Shown: positions 10,917 to 22,898, numbered from the stretch's first letter. The stretch is 64,000 nt of DNA from Armillaria gallica (GCA_037576215.1 JBANDB010000002.1:6510001-6574000), one strand, 5' to 3'. Program-made: numbers and translations. Notes: a model not told the origin generated them from the sequence alone.

Positions 10917-11800
10917 TTGGGAAACGCCAGGGGACGGGGCGACGTCGAGCGTGTACCAGCAGAAACGAAAGGAGGCGAAGAAGGAAGTCCTGCCGACGAA
11001 ACAGGGGGTAGTACCACGGAAAAGACAAGCGTGGATGCCAACATCGCCATGACTATTAAGCCCAAAAGACGCTTTCGCAACATTGTCGTTAACGTCTCCT
11101 ACTCTTAGGACGGAGGATTCGACAATATCACCCTTGACTCAGGATGTCCTATCGACTTCGCCGGTCTCACCGGCGCTCTCAAGGCGAGGACAAAGACCAC
11201 CTCGTTTGACGCTGGAATCACTGAAAGCAGAACCATTTGAGGACATGGCTGTTGATTCTCCGTCGACGATAGCCAGCTCATCAGATGTGACGCATCTCCG
11301 CAATCTCCTTTACCTATGCGAAAACCAGCGAAAAAAGTAACTGTCGACGCCACCTATCCACACCGATGAGATTCCGCCGCTTCCAAGGACCAATAATGAG
11401 TACTCAGCGACCTTCACTACCCAAACGAAGGCTACGAGTGAAAGAATCACCTGATTCCACACCGACCACACCGTCTCTAGAAACTCTCGATGGGATGCTA
11501 GTCGATTTGCCACTGCCAATGCCTGATATCTCGCTGTCTGTGATGGGTCCAGGAAAGAAGAGGACGGAACCGGATACAGAGCCTCCAACGCGCCTTTAGT
11601 CGCCGTCGCCTGTGATAAGGACACCCTCACCTGATATCCCCGGCCAGTTCCCTGTATCACCTAAAACACCACCATCACACGACCCTCCGGCTTCATTCCC
11701 ATCCCAGCCTTTCCAACTATCAGGTTTCAACTATTCTCCTCACATGCGCATTGTCCTCCATTTCCTCCACCGCCCGTGTCAAAATCTCTCCCCGAAATGA
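10917..11800 (+). pseudogene. Ser/Pro-rich coding remnant, unrecognised
   Basis: Three overlapping frames (10917-11108, 11083-11340, 11366-11599 and on to 11800) share one style: TSP/SP-rich, with basic patches such as KPKRRFR and RPPRLTLESLKAEPFED. It resembles the disordered part of a nuclear or regulatory protein. Frame changes and stops separate the pieces, and I could not connect them with convincing introns. No folded domain is visible. Confidence 0.3.
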
Positions 11801-11889
11801 GATCAGAGCCAAATTGCAACTTACCGCCAAAAGAGGCATAAGATGATGCTGGGTGTGAGTGTGGCTAGCTTTTCAGTTGTAGGAAGTCT

Positions 11890-12683
11890 TCAAAGCCTGG
11901 AAGCGCCCGGACTCTTTCGACTAGACTATCCCACCGCGTAGCCAAACGACGGTATTACAATTCTTTTGCTACGTCCTCCAATGATAACTCCTTAAAGTGC
12001 TCTGTGTTGACACCTCGACTGCTCGCCTTCTCCAAAGCAACCGCAACTTGGGACAGCTCTTCAGCAAGTTCAGGATACCCATCAGAAAAGGAGTCGACGG
12101 GCGAGCGAAGGTTATGCAACTGTCCCCAGACAATAGCCCGTCCCATCCCTAACCATTCAAGCGCGATATCAGCTGCTCCCAACTCAAGCGCATACGCTGC
12201 CGCCTCCTTGACTATATGACCAATATGGGCTAATTCCCTATGTCGCGCATCCATACTCTTTCCGGTTCAAGCTACCCGGGGAAGGAGCTCGACAACGAAT
12301 CGATACGCCTCCGATGCAGATGGAAAGTCAACGTGCCTGCACAGTTCGGGCATAGCTGCATCCAGCCTGGTTGAAGGTGGGCCGGTTGAGGAGGATACAG
12401 TAGGTTTTAATAATGAAACTGCTTCAACGTCTGGTAGAGTTTGGAGACTTAGGGGTTGGCGACGGTCGAAACGAGATGCTACTGAAACACATCGGAACTG
12501 TATTAGTATGCCAGGCTTCTCCGGATGTCCATCGAGAATAAGTGATGTTGCTTTCTTTCCGCAGGAGATGGATTCTTCAGGGTCATCGAAGCGTCCACAA
12601 AGTTTGAAACGCTCTCGAAGAGAGGCGACGAGGCTGTTTAGCCAGACGGGCATTTCTGAGCGACCGTCAGACCAGTCCGTCAA
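11890..12683 (-). pseudogene. TPR-CHAT protein, decayed, CHAT domain missing
   Basis: Agaricomycetes carry many proteins with degenerate TPR repeats followed by a CHAT (caspase HetF associated) domain. Here the minus strand reads SLRERFKLCGRFDDPEESIS and LILDGHPEKPG (TPR-like helices at 12683-12500). After a junction near 12260 follow ALEWLGMGRAIVWGQLHNLR and SPVDSFSDGYPELAEEL, the conserved block between TPRs and CHAT. At 11957-11955 a TAA interrupts the frame. Beyond it the same frame still reads YRRLATRWDSLVERVRALPG, so the stop is a mutation. A second stop follows within 20 codons and no CHAT catalytic region exists downstream. Related, badly eroded N-terminal sequence may extend to about 13,047. 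Confidence 0.7.
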
Positions 12684-13047
12684 AGTGCTCTAGCAAGGTG
12701 AGGGTTGTCCGACCCGAGTCGCTGTCGAGCAGTATACACGGATCCGGTTGAGAATATCGCGTTCCTGTTTCTCGTTCGTTGGTTTTGTCGCTGGCAATTG
12801 ATGCAAGTTCAGACCAATGGCAATAATATCGGGACCATGAGAGAAGGAAACCAAGATAACCGATGGACCGTAAGTACCGGATGGCCGTAACCCTCCTGGC
12901 TCGCAGCGACGCCTGACGCAGCTCAACGATCTGACATCGGTCAATGAGGACCCATAAATACTGAAATGGCAGAACGTACCAGGCATGAAATAAGTCTCGT
13001 TCGTCTACGCTGTTACTCTTAGCTGCTCGATGCGATGGCAAACTCAA

Positions 13048-14344
13048 ACTCGCGATGAGCCCAATTGCAAGAGGAACATGCCGTCAGTACCAATGCGAGG
13101 AGTGAGCCATTTGCTCGACGGCGCTGGTTGTTCTGGAGAGAAAGGAAACAAGATCACGTATTCTTGGTGACGCGTCTGAATCCACGCGGAATTTCATCCG
13201 ATCCATCCCAACCTTCATTCCGCTTCCAGGACATTGCCATGTAATACCACCTCAGGCTACCTACCTACCTTTCTTGTTACACAGAAACGAATCAAGCGAC
13301 GTCGTCCCTCAGAGCACTCCAAGTAGTCTCTTTCGCTCCACAAGCTTTTCGGTGTCACATAGCTAAATCTTCTTGCTATCTGGTAAGATGATTCTCGTGC
13401 GATATCCTGCGGACTCTGGAGCGTTATCCTTGCTTTTTTCATTTCATTTCGTTGCCTTTCTGCTTGCTCGTCGTCATTGGCTAGCCTAGTGTTTCAATCG
13501 CATGCCCTCGTCTTTCTCTCTTATGATGCTGCTTTTGACCAACATAACCTCAGTTAGAAAAAACGGCTAGTATGCGACCAAACTAGTCCTATGTTCTGCT
13601 TCCATGGCAATTTTCCGTCACCGGTGTCTGAGGTAAGGGATGATTTGACAGCAGGACCACCCTTAAATTGCTTCCTAGCGCCTCAGAGACCGTGACTCAT
13701 ATATGCATAGATCGTACCTTACCCTATATGACGGTCGACGCATGACAGACTCGCCTCCAGGCCACCGCAGCGTTTGTTGAAGGGAACGAGTCTTCCTTCC
13801 GCTGCTTCTAACAAGTTTCCTTCTAGACATGGGATTATAGAGCGCCAATATACAGACGGATCACCTTTGCCGTTTTAATGAATCAGCGAACGCATGTCAG
13901 AGGCCACTACGTATATAAAGTGTCGTCCTGCGGTCCAAGTCACATGTACAGTCCCACTCGTCGGTGTCCCTCTTGAGGCTCTGTCACGTTCCACATGTTC
14001 CTTAAGTGGCTCAAGACCGCGATCAGCACTTTGTTGGACGTTTTTCTGTGGTCAGGAGCATTCCAATTCTTTCGAAGATTCCTATTGAATCTCTGGTTAT
14101 TTAATAGCAGGTTCCATACTACCCCAACGTAAGAAATTATTGTTTGAAAGACAATTGATTCACTGAGGCGATACTTTACAGGCCAGCAGATGGTTTCGAA
14201 GAGCCGTCTTCTCTGTCGTACGACAGTCTCAGAGTCCATGCTAAGAAATTATAATAACCCTGAACTTCACAGCCCTCAACGGTCGATTACCATTGGACAG
14301 TAGGTCTCTATCCTCACGCCCTAGAATATGATTTTTATTTTGCG
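13048..14344. other. Intergenic between TPR-CHAT remnant and caspase-like gene
   Basis: Short frames on both strands (13257-13442, 13894-14088, 13940-14239) show no family features. The last 100 bases, including taggtctctatcctcac and an AT-rich run before the ATG at 14345, could hold the caspase-like gene's promoter, but no clear TATA box was seen. Confidence 0.4.
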
Positions 14345-15150
14345 ATGGCTAGGCCTCCTCCGCCCCTATTTGCGTTGGTTATTGGCATCGACAAGTACCT
14401 TTCGAACGAGATCAGAGACCTGAGCGGTGCTGTTGCCGACGCCAACGCCGTCGATGCATTTTTACAAGAGACTCTCCGCGTTCCAAAGGGACAAATCAAG
14501 AATCTGCGCAATGAGGAAGCCACGAGATTTACTATCGAGACGGCCATTAAAGACCTTGGGAAAAACTCGAAGATCAAGAAGGATGATCCCATTCTCTTCT
14601 TCTACGCAGGGCATGGAGCTGAGGCGAAGGCACCGTCGGGATGGTCCAGCGCCAACGGGAAGATACAAATGCTGGTTCCCAACGATTTCATCGCCAGCGG
14701 GTCGAAAGACTCGAAGCGAGGTCAAGGTGTACTAGATACGAGGCTCTCTCATCTTCTCGCAGACCTGGCAGCGAGAAAGTCAGATAACATTGTAGAGTTC
14801 CACTTTTTCTATCACGCATCGTATCTAATCAGGTGTATGGATAGACCGTTATTTTCGATTGTTGTCACTCTGGCTCTGGCACGCGGACCGACGACGCCGA
14901 CGATCCTACTTTCGCCGTTCGCGGGATCGATCTCCCAGAGACTTATACCATCGCTCAAAATCTCTTGCATGATATTGAGCCAGATGCTCGGGCGAGTGAC
15001 GTTGCAAAGGGATTCGAAACGACAGGTCTGTTATCACATGTGCTCCTTTCAGCCTGCAAGCACGGGCAAGAAGCCGGAGAAAGAGGCGGACGTGGCGTAT
15101 TTACTTCAGTGCTATTGAGCTTGTTGCAGCGAAGTGACCTCGACAAGTGA
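14345..15150 (+). CDS. Caspase-like (peptidase C14) protein
   Basis: Clan CD cysteine-protease fold of the fungal metacaspase type. Exons are 14345-14791 and 14845-15150; the 53-bp intron (GTAGAG...GATAG) removes a frame that would otherwise destroy the active site. Residues 8-15 are LFALVIGI, and DLSGAVADANAVDAFL is the typical caspase N-terminal strand-helix. The catalytic His is in FFYAGHGAEAK (about residue 97) and the catalytic Cys is in VIFDCCHSGSGTRTDDAD, created by the splice. SHVLLSACKHGQEAGERGG and GVFTSVLLSLL form the C-terminal subdomain. The product is 250 residues and ends abruptly at DLDK with TGA. The TGA overlaps a GTGAGG splice donor at 15147, and an LTR begins 54 bp later, so the last exons have probably been cut off or displaced. 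Confidence 0.85.
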
Positions 15151-15203
15151 GGCTATACTGTCCATTAAATATAAAATATCCCAGTAACTACTGGGGAACG
15201 TGA

Positions 15204-15816
15204 TGAAAGGTGCTGAGTGCCTATGAAGATGCGACATGCTACACACACCACACTACACTAAACACCCAGTAATTGCGGTTCGAAGGGAGGTATGTTATAC
15301 CAGGTTATGACACTTTGTACTGTAGGATACAAGTTCTGGGTGCAATGAATATGATTTGTATAAGAATATATTGTGGTTTCCACTCTAAGTTCGACATGTC
15401 ACTGAACACAAACTCAAACTGATACAGAATAACTGCCTGGTGCAGTTTCAATACTGATATGTTGTGCCTGGTTGTGACTTAAAACACACTGACTGGTTCT
15501 GAACTGTTTCTCGGATCTGACTTTCTGTTTCTAGCTTAATTCTGTTCGCTTGCTTGTCTGTTCTTGCACACACAATGTGACCAGGTCACAATTTTTCTAT
15601 TCCAGGTGAGTCTACAACTTGAAGCTCTTAACCAATAAACCTGTACTATTCACCTGGTAGTGTTCTGGAGGGGTCAGAAACCTGATTCCCCACTAGATAC
15701 ATGACCTGTATTTATACTATCTTACTGGTACACTATTACCAATCCTTTTTACTACTGACTAATATGCTTGCTGACCCAGCCTGGTGAGGATAAACACTCT
15801 ACCTGGCAGGTATTAT
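15204..15816 (-). repeat. gypsy-1 family LTR, first part (interrupted)
   Basis: Starts TGAAAGGTGCTGAG and aligns closely with 62403-63030, differing mainly by C/T and G/A changes and lacking a 31-bp duplication present there. It stops at ...GGTATTAT where the intact copy continues with CTCATCC. The missing part resumes at 20322. Left flank is cgtga. Confidence 0.9.
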
Positions 15817-18109
15817 GAGTCTGAGTTTACAAGGATTTGTCCTTATGCACTGCATTTCAATCTAGGACCCTTACTTTTAAGTTTTACCTTAGAATCTAAC
15901 ATGTGCAAACAACTGCCTTTTATGGCAATTCAAAAATAATAGCCTGCAGCTTCACTAATACTTATCTCTCCACACGGTGTATCTATGTTGTTCACTGTCA
16001 GATTGGTACACAAACAGTTGGTTTCATTAAATTCCATATTAATTGGTTCATTTTAGGTACTTTTGGCTCATCTTGCGGCCCCAAGAGCCTGGAATAGCCA
16101 CTATATTATCCCTCACCTGTGTGAGGCAGGACTATGTACGATACCCACAAGACACTGCCCCAGAGACCATTGACTAGGACAAAGCCGACACCCATTACCA
16201 CCCACTATTGGTTGAGAACCGGTACCATCCCCATCTATCCTCCTACCCAGCACCGCCCACATCGACATTGGGACAATCACTCTCATGCAGTGATTTTGCA
16301 TGTGGAAATGACCATGGATGAAGTGGAGGATACAAAATCGGATGCCATCTGCAAGCATGGCACAGGAACAATGATGAAGATAAACAGGGCAATGACAATG
16401 ATGACGAGAGGGCCAGGAGGGTCTGAGAACCTTGGAGGGGTATTGGGGAAGGTAGATCATGGGTGCAGACAGTTATGGAGGTCAGTTTTTTTCAGTCTCT
16501 TGAATTTTGTTGAGCAACAGTCCTTTCTCAGATACAAGACCAGTTGCTTTCAAGCATGTGGTAGCACACTGATCGATAGGTTTTGGCCCTATGCTAACCA
16601 AAGCTGAGGTGGAGTTAGCATTTTGTGAGTTTTTCCATCTTTGCCGTTTGCACAGACTCATGATCACATTAATCAGTATATGCTTCAGAAGTCATAGGAT
16701 GCTCACCTGACAATAATGTCATGGCATGCCTACGCAGAGCATCTCTTGGTACATATCACTGAAAGTTCAGCTGCTGTGACTGATCTTTTTACTTCATAGG
16801 AGCCCTTGTCAGCACCATAAACAGTATGCCGATGAATCCATCCTATCAATTTTCACCTGTCATCGAAGGCCCAACAGGATTTCTCCCTGGTCTTCCATCT
16901 TGTTTGATCGAGTCTGGTAATTTCAGCATTGTCAAATTCATCGGCGGACACAAATAACAGTGTACACACACTGGAGTCGCAGCCAAGGCTGTCAGTGCCA
17001 GTGTAATTGCATCAGCAATAACAGTGATGAGGATGAAAAGTTGGATTTCTCGATGAGGAGCAGGGCAATAGGGGAATAGAAAGCAGAAGGATGTTATTGA
17101 TACTTGTAGGGTACATGATCTAACTACAAGAAGAGCTGAAAGTGGAAGAATAAGAAGATAGGTTTCAAAGTTGTGTTATGTGTTCCCATGGTCAAAACAA
17201 AAAAGAGCATAAGTCCACCAACAGTCAGAGTTCATAGGATCACAATTTCCCCACCCTGAAGGTATGCTCAAGCACACAAAATGAGAGGGATTTCCTCCTG
17301 TTCATGCTGCAGCCAAGCATAGTCTCCCATTGAAATCAATCCAATGGGTGACCAGCGCTTGCCATACATGGGCCAAAAGGCCATAAAAAGAAGGGAGCCT
17401 CATTGCACAAAGACGCAACGAGACTCTCTCTGATGTGGTCAGCTGTAACCCTAACCTCAGCACCTACCTTGCAGATTTTGATGGTTTGCTGGAATAGAGG
17501 CAAGTCAGTGCCATGTCTTTTGAACAGCAAGTTCTCACTTACCTCGTAAATGTCTGCATGTGCCAAACAAGTCAAGCATCTGATGCCGTCAACCAACCCC
17601 AAGTCGGCCTCAACAAACGGTGGCTATTTATTCAGCCGCGACAGGTTAAGTGGGATTGGAGGAAGGCATAGGGTGGTCGACTCCTTTTTTGAGCTTGATG
17701 CAGGGTTGAGCCAAGTCTAAAAACACTTTGTAAGTCAACGTTGCAAGCCTTCCATATGCAAAACACTTACAAGACAAAAAAATATCCATCAAGACTGGGG
17801 GGTACACAGCTAAACAATGGGAGTGAGCACTGAACAGTAAAAATAATGATATGGCCTCCTTCTGAGCATGTGTTTGTGAATTTGCTCAAGAGATACTCAG
17901 TGGTGGACCAGAGTCTGCAGTGTTCGTTAGTTCCTCAGAAACATAAAAGCTTGTAGTAGTCACCATCACATGACACTTGCTGGTCATTATCATTGTCAAG
18001 CTTGCATTGGAGAGCCATTGTTCCTATTTCAAAGCTAAAATTGAATGATTAGTAAAGAAGCAAGTCATTGATGTGACAGTGTACCTTGTGCCACTTCTCT
18101 CGAGTTCCA

Positions 18110-18610
18110 TACCCCATCGTTACCATCTGGCTGACACCATGCCCTCGCTTGCTGGACATCGATACATTGTGACAGGGTAAAAGTCATTATCCAAGATTTT
18201 GCAGAGTGGGTGTCTTGAGTTTGAAGAAAAATTGATGTCTTTGATTTATCATATCATTGGAGACAAGACTGCAATTGGACATCAGTAAGAATATAGTTTT
18301 GTAAATAATGGCCACATACCTTTTACCTGCACACAAGTACTTTACGATTCCAACAACACTGTATCCCTGCTCCCTGGACATTGACATGTCATGATGGGGT
18401 AAATCTCGTTGTCCGAATTCATGAGCTAGAAGGCTTGAACTTGCATCTTGATTCTTGATGCTACACTCAATGATTAGTAAAAGGTAGCCATTTATGTAGT
18501 AAGGACATACTGTATGCTTGCCAAATGGCCCTCCTAAAGACACTCTATAACCTCGACGACACTGTGACCTTGGTTGCTGGATGTCGATACATGGCCTCAA
18601 AGTAAAATAC
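18110..18610 (-). repeat. Degenerate tandem repeat, about 200-220 bp unit
   Basis: The theme ctggacat(c/t)ga(t/c)... followed by a GGTAAA stretch recurs near 18150, 18372 and 18574. On the minus strand it reads as similar short peptides (for example DMSMSREQGYSVVGIVKY). The copies are strongly diverged. A related motif, SPSGEQGVDVREVD, occurs just to the right (18641-18856). Confidence 0.4.
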
Positions 18611-19450
18611 CTCCTCCTCCTAATGAATACAGTCTTCTCCTCACAACATGGCCATAGTCATATGGGAGGGAAGATGGTGGATGAGGTAAAAGAATCCGGG
18701 ATTAGTACAGGAGAAGGTACATGAGGGTGATAATGGGCAACTGAGGTAGGAATTGTCCACCTCCCTGACATCAACACCTTGCTCACCAGAAGGTGATATA
18801 TCGTCTTTGGCCAAAACCTGTCCCATCCGCCTACACTGCCAACCAAGAGTCCTCATCCACAGTCACCCAACTCAGTTCTATCCCTGTACCGTGCCACCAT
18901 CCTCCCTCAAAGTCTGGTCATTGACTTGAGTCATCGTTCATAACTCATCATGAAATTTGGGAAGAGAATGGCATTCTCAATGCTGTCGTGCGCAGCACTG
19001 CATAGTGTAGGGTACAGGGATAGTGGTAGCTGGCCTGCAGGGATGTGATAGATGGATTGGAGAGAAGGAGGCCATGGTTGGATGTCCACGCACTTGCTGC
19101 AGATGACATCCCATTGGCAGGTGATTTCAACATCCACACACACCACGTGCATCCTCTGAGGATGTCCTGTCCTAGTCCCCATCCCTATCCTTCTCGGAAG
19201 TTGGCCTCCAAGGTAGCCAGAAACACATTGCATCCACAGAGAAATAAAATAAAATTCAGGCATGGGAACAGTGCTGTTGGGAGCAGAACGACCTGACTGC
19301 AAAGGGAAGGATGAGACAGAAGGTCGAATGAATGTATGTCAGGTAAGTTGATGCGCATAGTGCATCTCGTTTTGTCATTATGTGTTGTACCTCCTGCAAA
19401 CGATATATCCTTTCCTAGAGGAGGGATGCTGCTCGCTGTGGGGCCTCAAC

Positions 19451-19777
19451 TAAGGCATAGCATGGATGGCATCCACATTCATCCATGTATTTTTGTTATT
19501 TAAAGAACTTTTGATTGAAATATGCAAAAAGAATGAAAAAATAAGCTATGAGCACTGTTTTTTGAGCTCTATTCAATGGTGAATGAGGTTTTATATTCAA
19601 ATAACATTCATGATTTCAGAACTCAATGCAAATATAAAACCTCATTCACCATTGAATAGAGCTCAAAAAACGGTGCTCATAGCTTATTTTTTCATTCTTT
19701 TTGCATATTTCAATCAAAAGTTCTTTAAATAACAAAAATATGCGGATGGATGCAGATGCCATCCATGCTATGTCTTA
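19451..19777. mobile_element. Foldback element (MITE) with TAAGGCATAGCA ends
   Basis: A 327-bp non-autonomous element. It begins TAAGGCATAGCATGGATGGC and ends with the diverged inverse, GCCATCCATGCTATGTCTTA. Flanking octamers gcctcaac and gccttgac match at 6 of 8, the two differences being transitions, so an 8-bp target duplication is likely. Nearly the whole element is two inverted arms of about 108 bp (19486-19593 and 19633-19741) with one mismatch by eye, around a 40-bp loop. It has no coding capacity. The 8-bp duplication suggests mobilisation by a hAT-type transposase. Confidence 0.85.
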
Positions 19778-20321
19778 GCCTTGACCTCTGAAAAATAGCA
19801 TTGCGAATAGAGTGTATGATAGTGTCTAAAAATAGCTGAAAATCAGTGAAAATAAGCAAAGGACAAAAAAGATAAAGCTAACCAAGCACGATGAGAAAAA
19901 TAGAAATCCATAAAAGTTGCTCTCTGATGATTCAAGTCATTGAAGATAAGTCAGACAGAAGGAAGGTTGGCAAATGTTTACCATGCCTTTGGCAAACACT
20001 CCTGTCCTGATTTGGAACTCAACACTCTCCTTCGTAACTCATGCATTATGCCCTACCATCCCTCACAACAGTGAGGAAGAATGATGGATAAGATAAAGGT
20101 ATGTGTTTGCAGGCATGGGGTGGGACAACAAAGGAGCATAGTGACAGCAGAATGTGGGGGTGGGTGTAACCCATATATCATTCATTCTGAGGCTTATATA
20201 CAGTGCAGGGACCACAGAATCAATGATCAGAGTCACATTCGCACTAGTCCATTCAACTGGCTGGGCACTTCAAAGTTCAAACTCGTACCTGCCATGCTCA
20301 CAATGGCCCACTTTGGCTAAG

Positions 20322-20636
20322 TTATCTCATCCACGGCTACCAGGTCAATTGATCATACTAGATCCTCACCAGGTGATCAGATAACTTCCGCTGGAATGCC
20401 AGGTGATTACACTATATGAGTCACAACCTGGAACCTAAGTCTACTGGGTAGAATACCCAATCTTCTATTCAAGTGTTGGAACAGCCTGTTTCAAAGTTAC
20501 CAGATGGACCTTTCTCTTTACAATGTGCTACTTTCTTTCTGTGTCTTACTGATTGGTGCAATATAATACCATTGTATTGCCAGGAAATGTTAAATTACAT
20601 GTATTTTTAAAGGGTGTATGCCTGGCAGGCATATCA
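20322..20636 (-). repeat. gypsy-1 family LTR, second part
   Basis: Continues the LTR broken at 15816. It matches 63042-63356 and ends ...GGCAGGCATATCA, so the LTR has TG...CA ends. Adjoining it, 20637-20648 (tctcccctcaac) reads on the minus strand as a purine-rich tract directly before the LTR. That makes this a 3' LTR of a minus-strand element whose internal part would lie to the right. Confidence 0.85.
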
Positions 20637-20648
20637 TCTCCCCTCAAC
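20637..20648 (-). other. Polypurine tract beside gypsy-1 type 3' LTR
   Basis: The minus strand reads gttgaggggaga directly before the LTR start TGATATGCC. A very similar tract (tctctccccccaac) lies at 28947-28960, suggesting another eroded LTR junction of the same family there. Confidence 0.55.
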
Positions 20649-20956
20649 TAAAGATCGACTGTCTCAGTTGCTTGCAAACATGTTCTTTTTCCAGGTTGTC
20701 AGGTACACTGATTACCAGGTAGTGACTTTGCTATTTTAGGACCTTTTCCCCACTGGCACGAAGTCAGCATGCATCATAGATTTTGATTGAAGTAATTTTA
20801 CTATTCTTTCAACATTCCAAAGGCATGCTTCCTTGCTTCTGGTGCACGGACCCGGGGACCTTTAAATTTTGCATTGTTGAGTCATGGTGACCACTTCTTG
20901 CTTTGCTTTGTTTCTTTCCGCATCGAGCCTCCCTGCTCCACATTCTTTTTCACTCT

Positions 20957-22898
20957 CATGGCTGACCCATATTACTTGCTTCATGCTATTCTTACGAAGG
21001 TGCCTGCCTTGTGGGATGCTGAGGTCTACAATTCACTGAGTAACCAGCAGATTGCTGAGCAAATCGAAGGGGTGCACACTCTCTTGGTGAGTGATCCCTG
21101 TCTAGGGTCCATATCTTTCTCATGTCATGCTTTTCAGACTACCTATCGGAATGCTTTCAACCATCCATATCCTGATTTCATTGAATGTTTCTTCGCGACC
21201 ACTTCTAGAGTGGTTCACGAGCTTCCTGATTGACTTGTTAATGGTCACTGGCAGGTTTGGGTTTACAGTCCAGATCTGGTCAAAGAATTCCTCAAGGTGA
21301 TTTCTTTTCTTTGGCTTACCCATGTACTTTATTCCAATCTTTCATTTTCAGAATGGCCCTTTCAGCACTAGTGATGCCCATCTATTGAAAGCGACAGCAA
21401 TTACTCTTACCAAGCCACCTCCTGTGAAGAAACATAAGACTCCTGAGCTTTCTTCACCAGCACCGGCTAGCCAGGCTGGAACTTTGTTGGCCAAGCCTGA
21501 AAAACCTGCCTGCAAATGCTCCAAGCCAGCTGCAGTGCCTTCCACTGCTACTTCCAAGGATGATCCTTCTTCCATGCCTTTGAAAAAGTTGTCTGCAAAA
21601 GACAAGCTAAAGGCTGAAATCTAGCTCACAAAGAAAGAAAGCTCCCTGGCCCAAATGAAAACCCCTGCGAAACCTCGAGGTCGTAAACCAGTTAAGGCTC
21701 CCTTCATCGAACTCCCCACAGAGCCTCACAAGAAGGCAACTACTCTGCTTCCCATGATTCTCGCCGAGGATACTCATGTGGACATTCGGGGTCATTCACC
21801 TACTCCAGTTACATTGGAGTATATGTTAGACCATATCTTTACTGACTTGCTGACACTGTCAGCCTTGCACCTCTCTCATCAGGTAAGTTCCTTTTCTTGC
21901 ATATTTTAAAATTGTGCTCTATTGCTCAACTTGTTGTTTCTTTCTAGGATGCTGCAGGATGTACTATGTGTGCCAGTCGCTGCACACTTTGCCAACATAA
22001 GGAACCCTTGGCTTTGTGCGCTAACTGCCATAGCTGGGGTTACTGCTCCTGCTGGTTGTCTGCTGATGACTTGCAGGAAGTTTGGGATAACTTGCTGCCT
22101 CTTGCACAGGCCGCTCATCCATGTTTGTACTTACTTACTTGGTTTTTGCTCTTTTCTAGTCGTTGAAATGCATGATTGCAATTTTACTGCTGCTGACTGT
22201 CAAATCCATCATCTCCTGAATGCCCTGCACAAGGCTTATGAGATGCATACCGCTGCACTGTGTAACCTTCTGCAGGCATTCTCTTCTGTTGAGGGTGGAT
22301 ATGACACTGATGCCATAGTCAAGTTTGCACATGAGTACCCTGTCAATCATAGGCTTATGATTGACATGGGGCTCATCACAGATAAAGATGGTCTCCTTCA
22401 GAAGGCCTTCAATCCACAGTTCAGACATTACTATCCTTGCCCTCTCTGGTTGCATAGCAAGATGGAACCTGAGCTGTCACTTCCTGCATTCACAGTTATC
22501 AAGGACAAGAAGAAGAAGAAGAAACAGTGGAGGTTGGATGCTCCCAAGATGGAGGTTGACCGTGTCAATGAGGAAGATCAGGCTGAGGACGACCAGGTGG
22601 AGGGTGAGCTAATCGACCAGTTAGAGCCTTCACCTGTACATCCTTCCAAGGTGGCCTCTTCTGTAAGTCATTTCCCTTTTCTTTCTTAGTTTCTTGTTTC
22701 TATTGTTACTCATGCTTTCAGTCTTGCAGTGTGTAAGTTCAGTCTCAACAGATGGGCAGGGATATGCAAGGAGCGCACAACTTTTCAAGGTATCTCAGCA
22801 GTGTCACCTGGTGCTGGGAGATGCTTGTTGGTCCCCTCTTAGCCACCATGCCTATTCATTGCAGAATGTGCTGACACTTGTCCCAGATTCCGAGTCAG
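20957..22898 (+). pseudogene. Unrecognised spliced gene with Cys-rich domain
   Basis: Follows a CT-rich leader. Exons by splice sites: 20957-21086, 21138-21296, 21352-21882, 21948-22122, 22160-22662, and a sixth from about 22722. It starts MADPYYLLHAILTKVPALWD. A Lys/Pro/Ser-rich linker follows, then a cysteine cluster (CTMCASRCTLCQ, LCANC, YCSC at 21960-22050) that looks metal-binding. An acidic tail with a KKKKKK run is encoded in exon 5. Two in-frame stops, TGA near 21229 and TAG near 21622, sit where CGA and CAG would give a continuous protein. The 3' end is cut by an LTR at 22899. It lies next to a gypsy-1 type 3' LTR, antisense to that element's transcription. I recognise no family. Confidence 0.55.

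Larger units (their letters stand above)
15817..20321. mobile_element. 4.5-kb insertion splitting an LTR
   Basis: The LTR sequence ttat is duplicated at 15813-15816 and 20322-20325, marking this as an insertion. Its ends (GAGTCTGAG... and ...TTTGGCTAAG) are not obvious inverted repeats. Inside are eroded frames with many stops on both strands (for example 16134-16607 + and 17336-17602 -), degenerate repeats near 18,110-18,610 and a foldback element at 19,451-19,777. No transposase or reverse transcriptase was recognised, so it may itself be a composite or a non-autonomous element. Confidence 0.6.

Noticed and set aside
14792..14850. Caspase-like protein with destroyed active-site cysteine (unspliced frame reads FHFFYHAS)
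   Set aside because: This is intron sequence. Removing 14792-14844 gives a canonical DCCHSG motif in frame.
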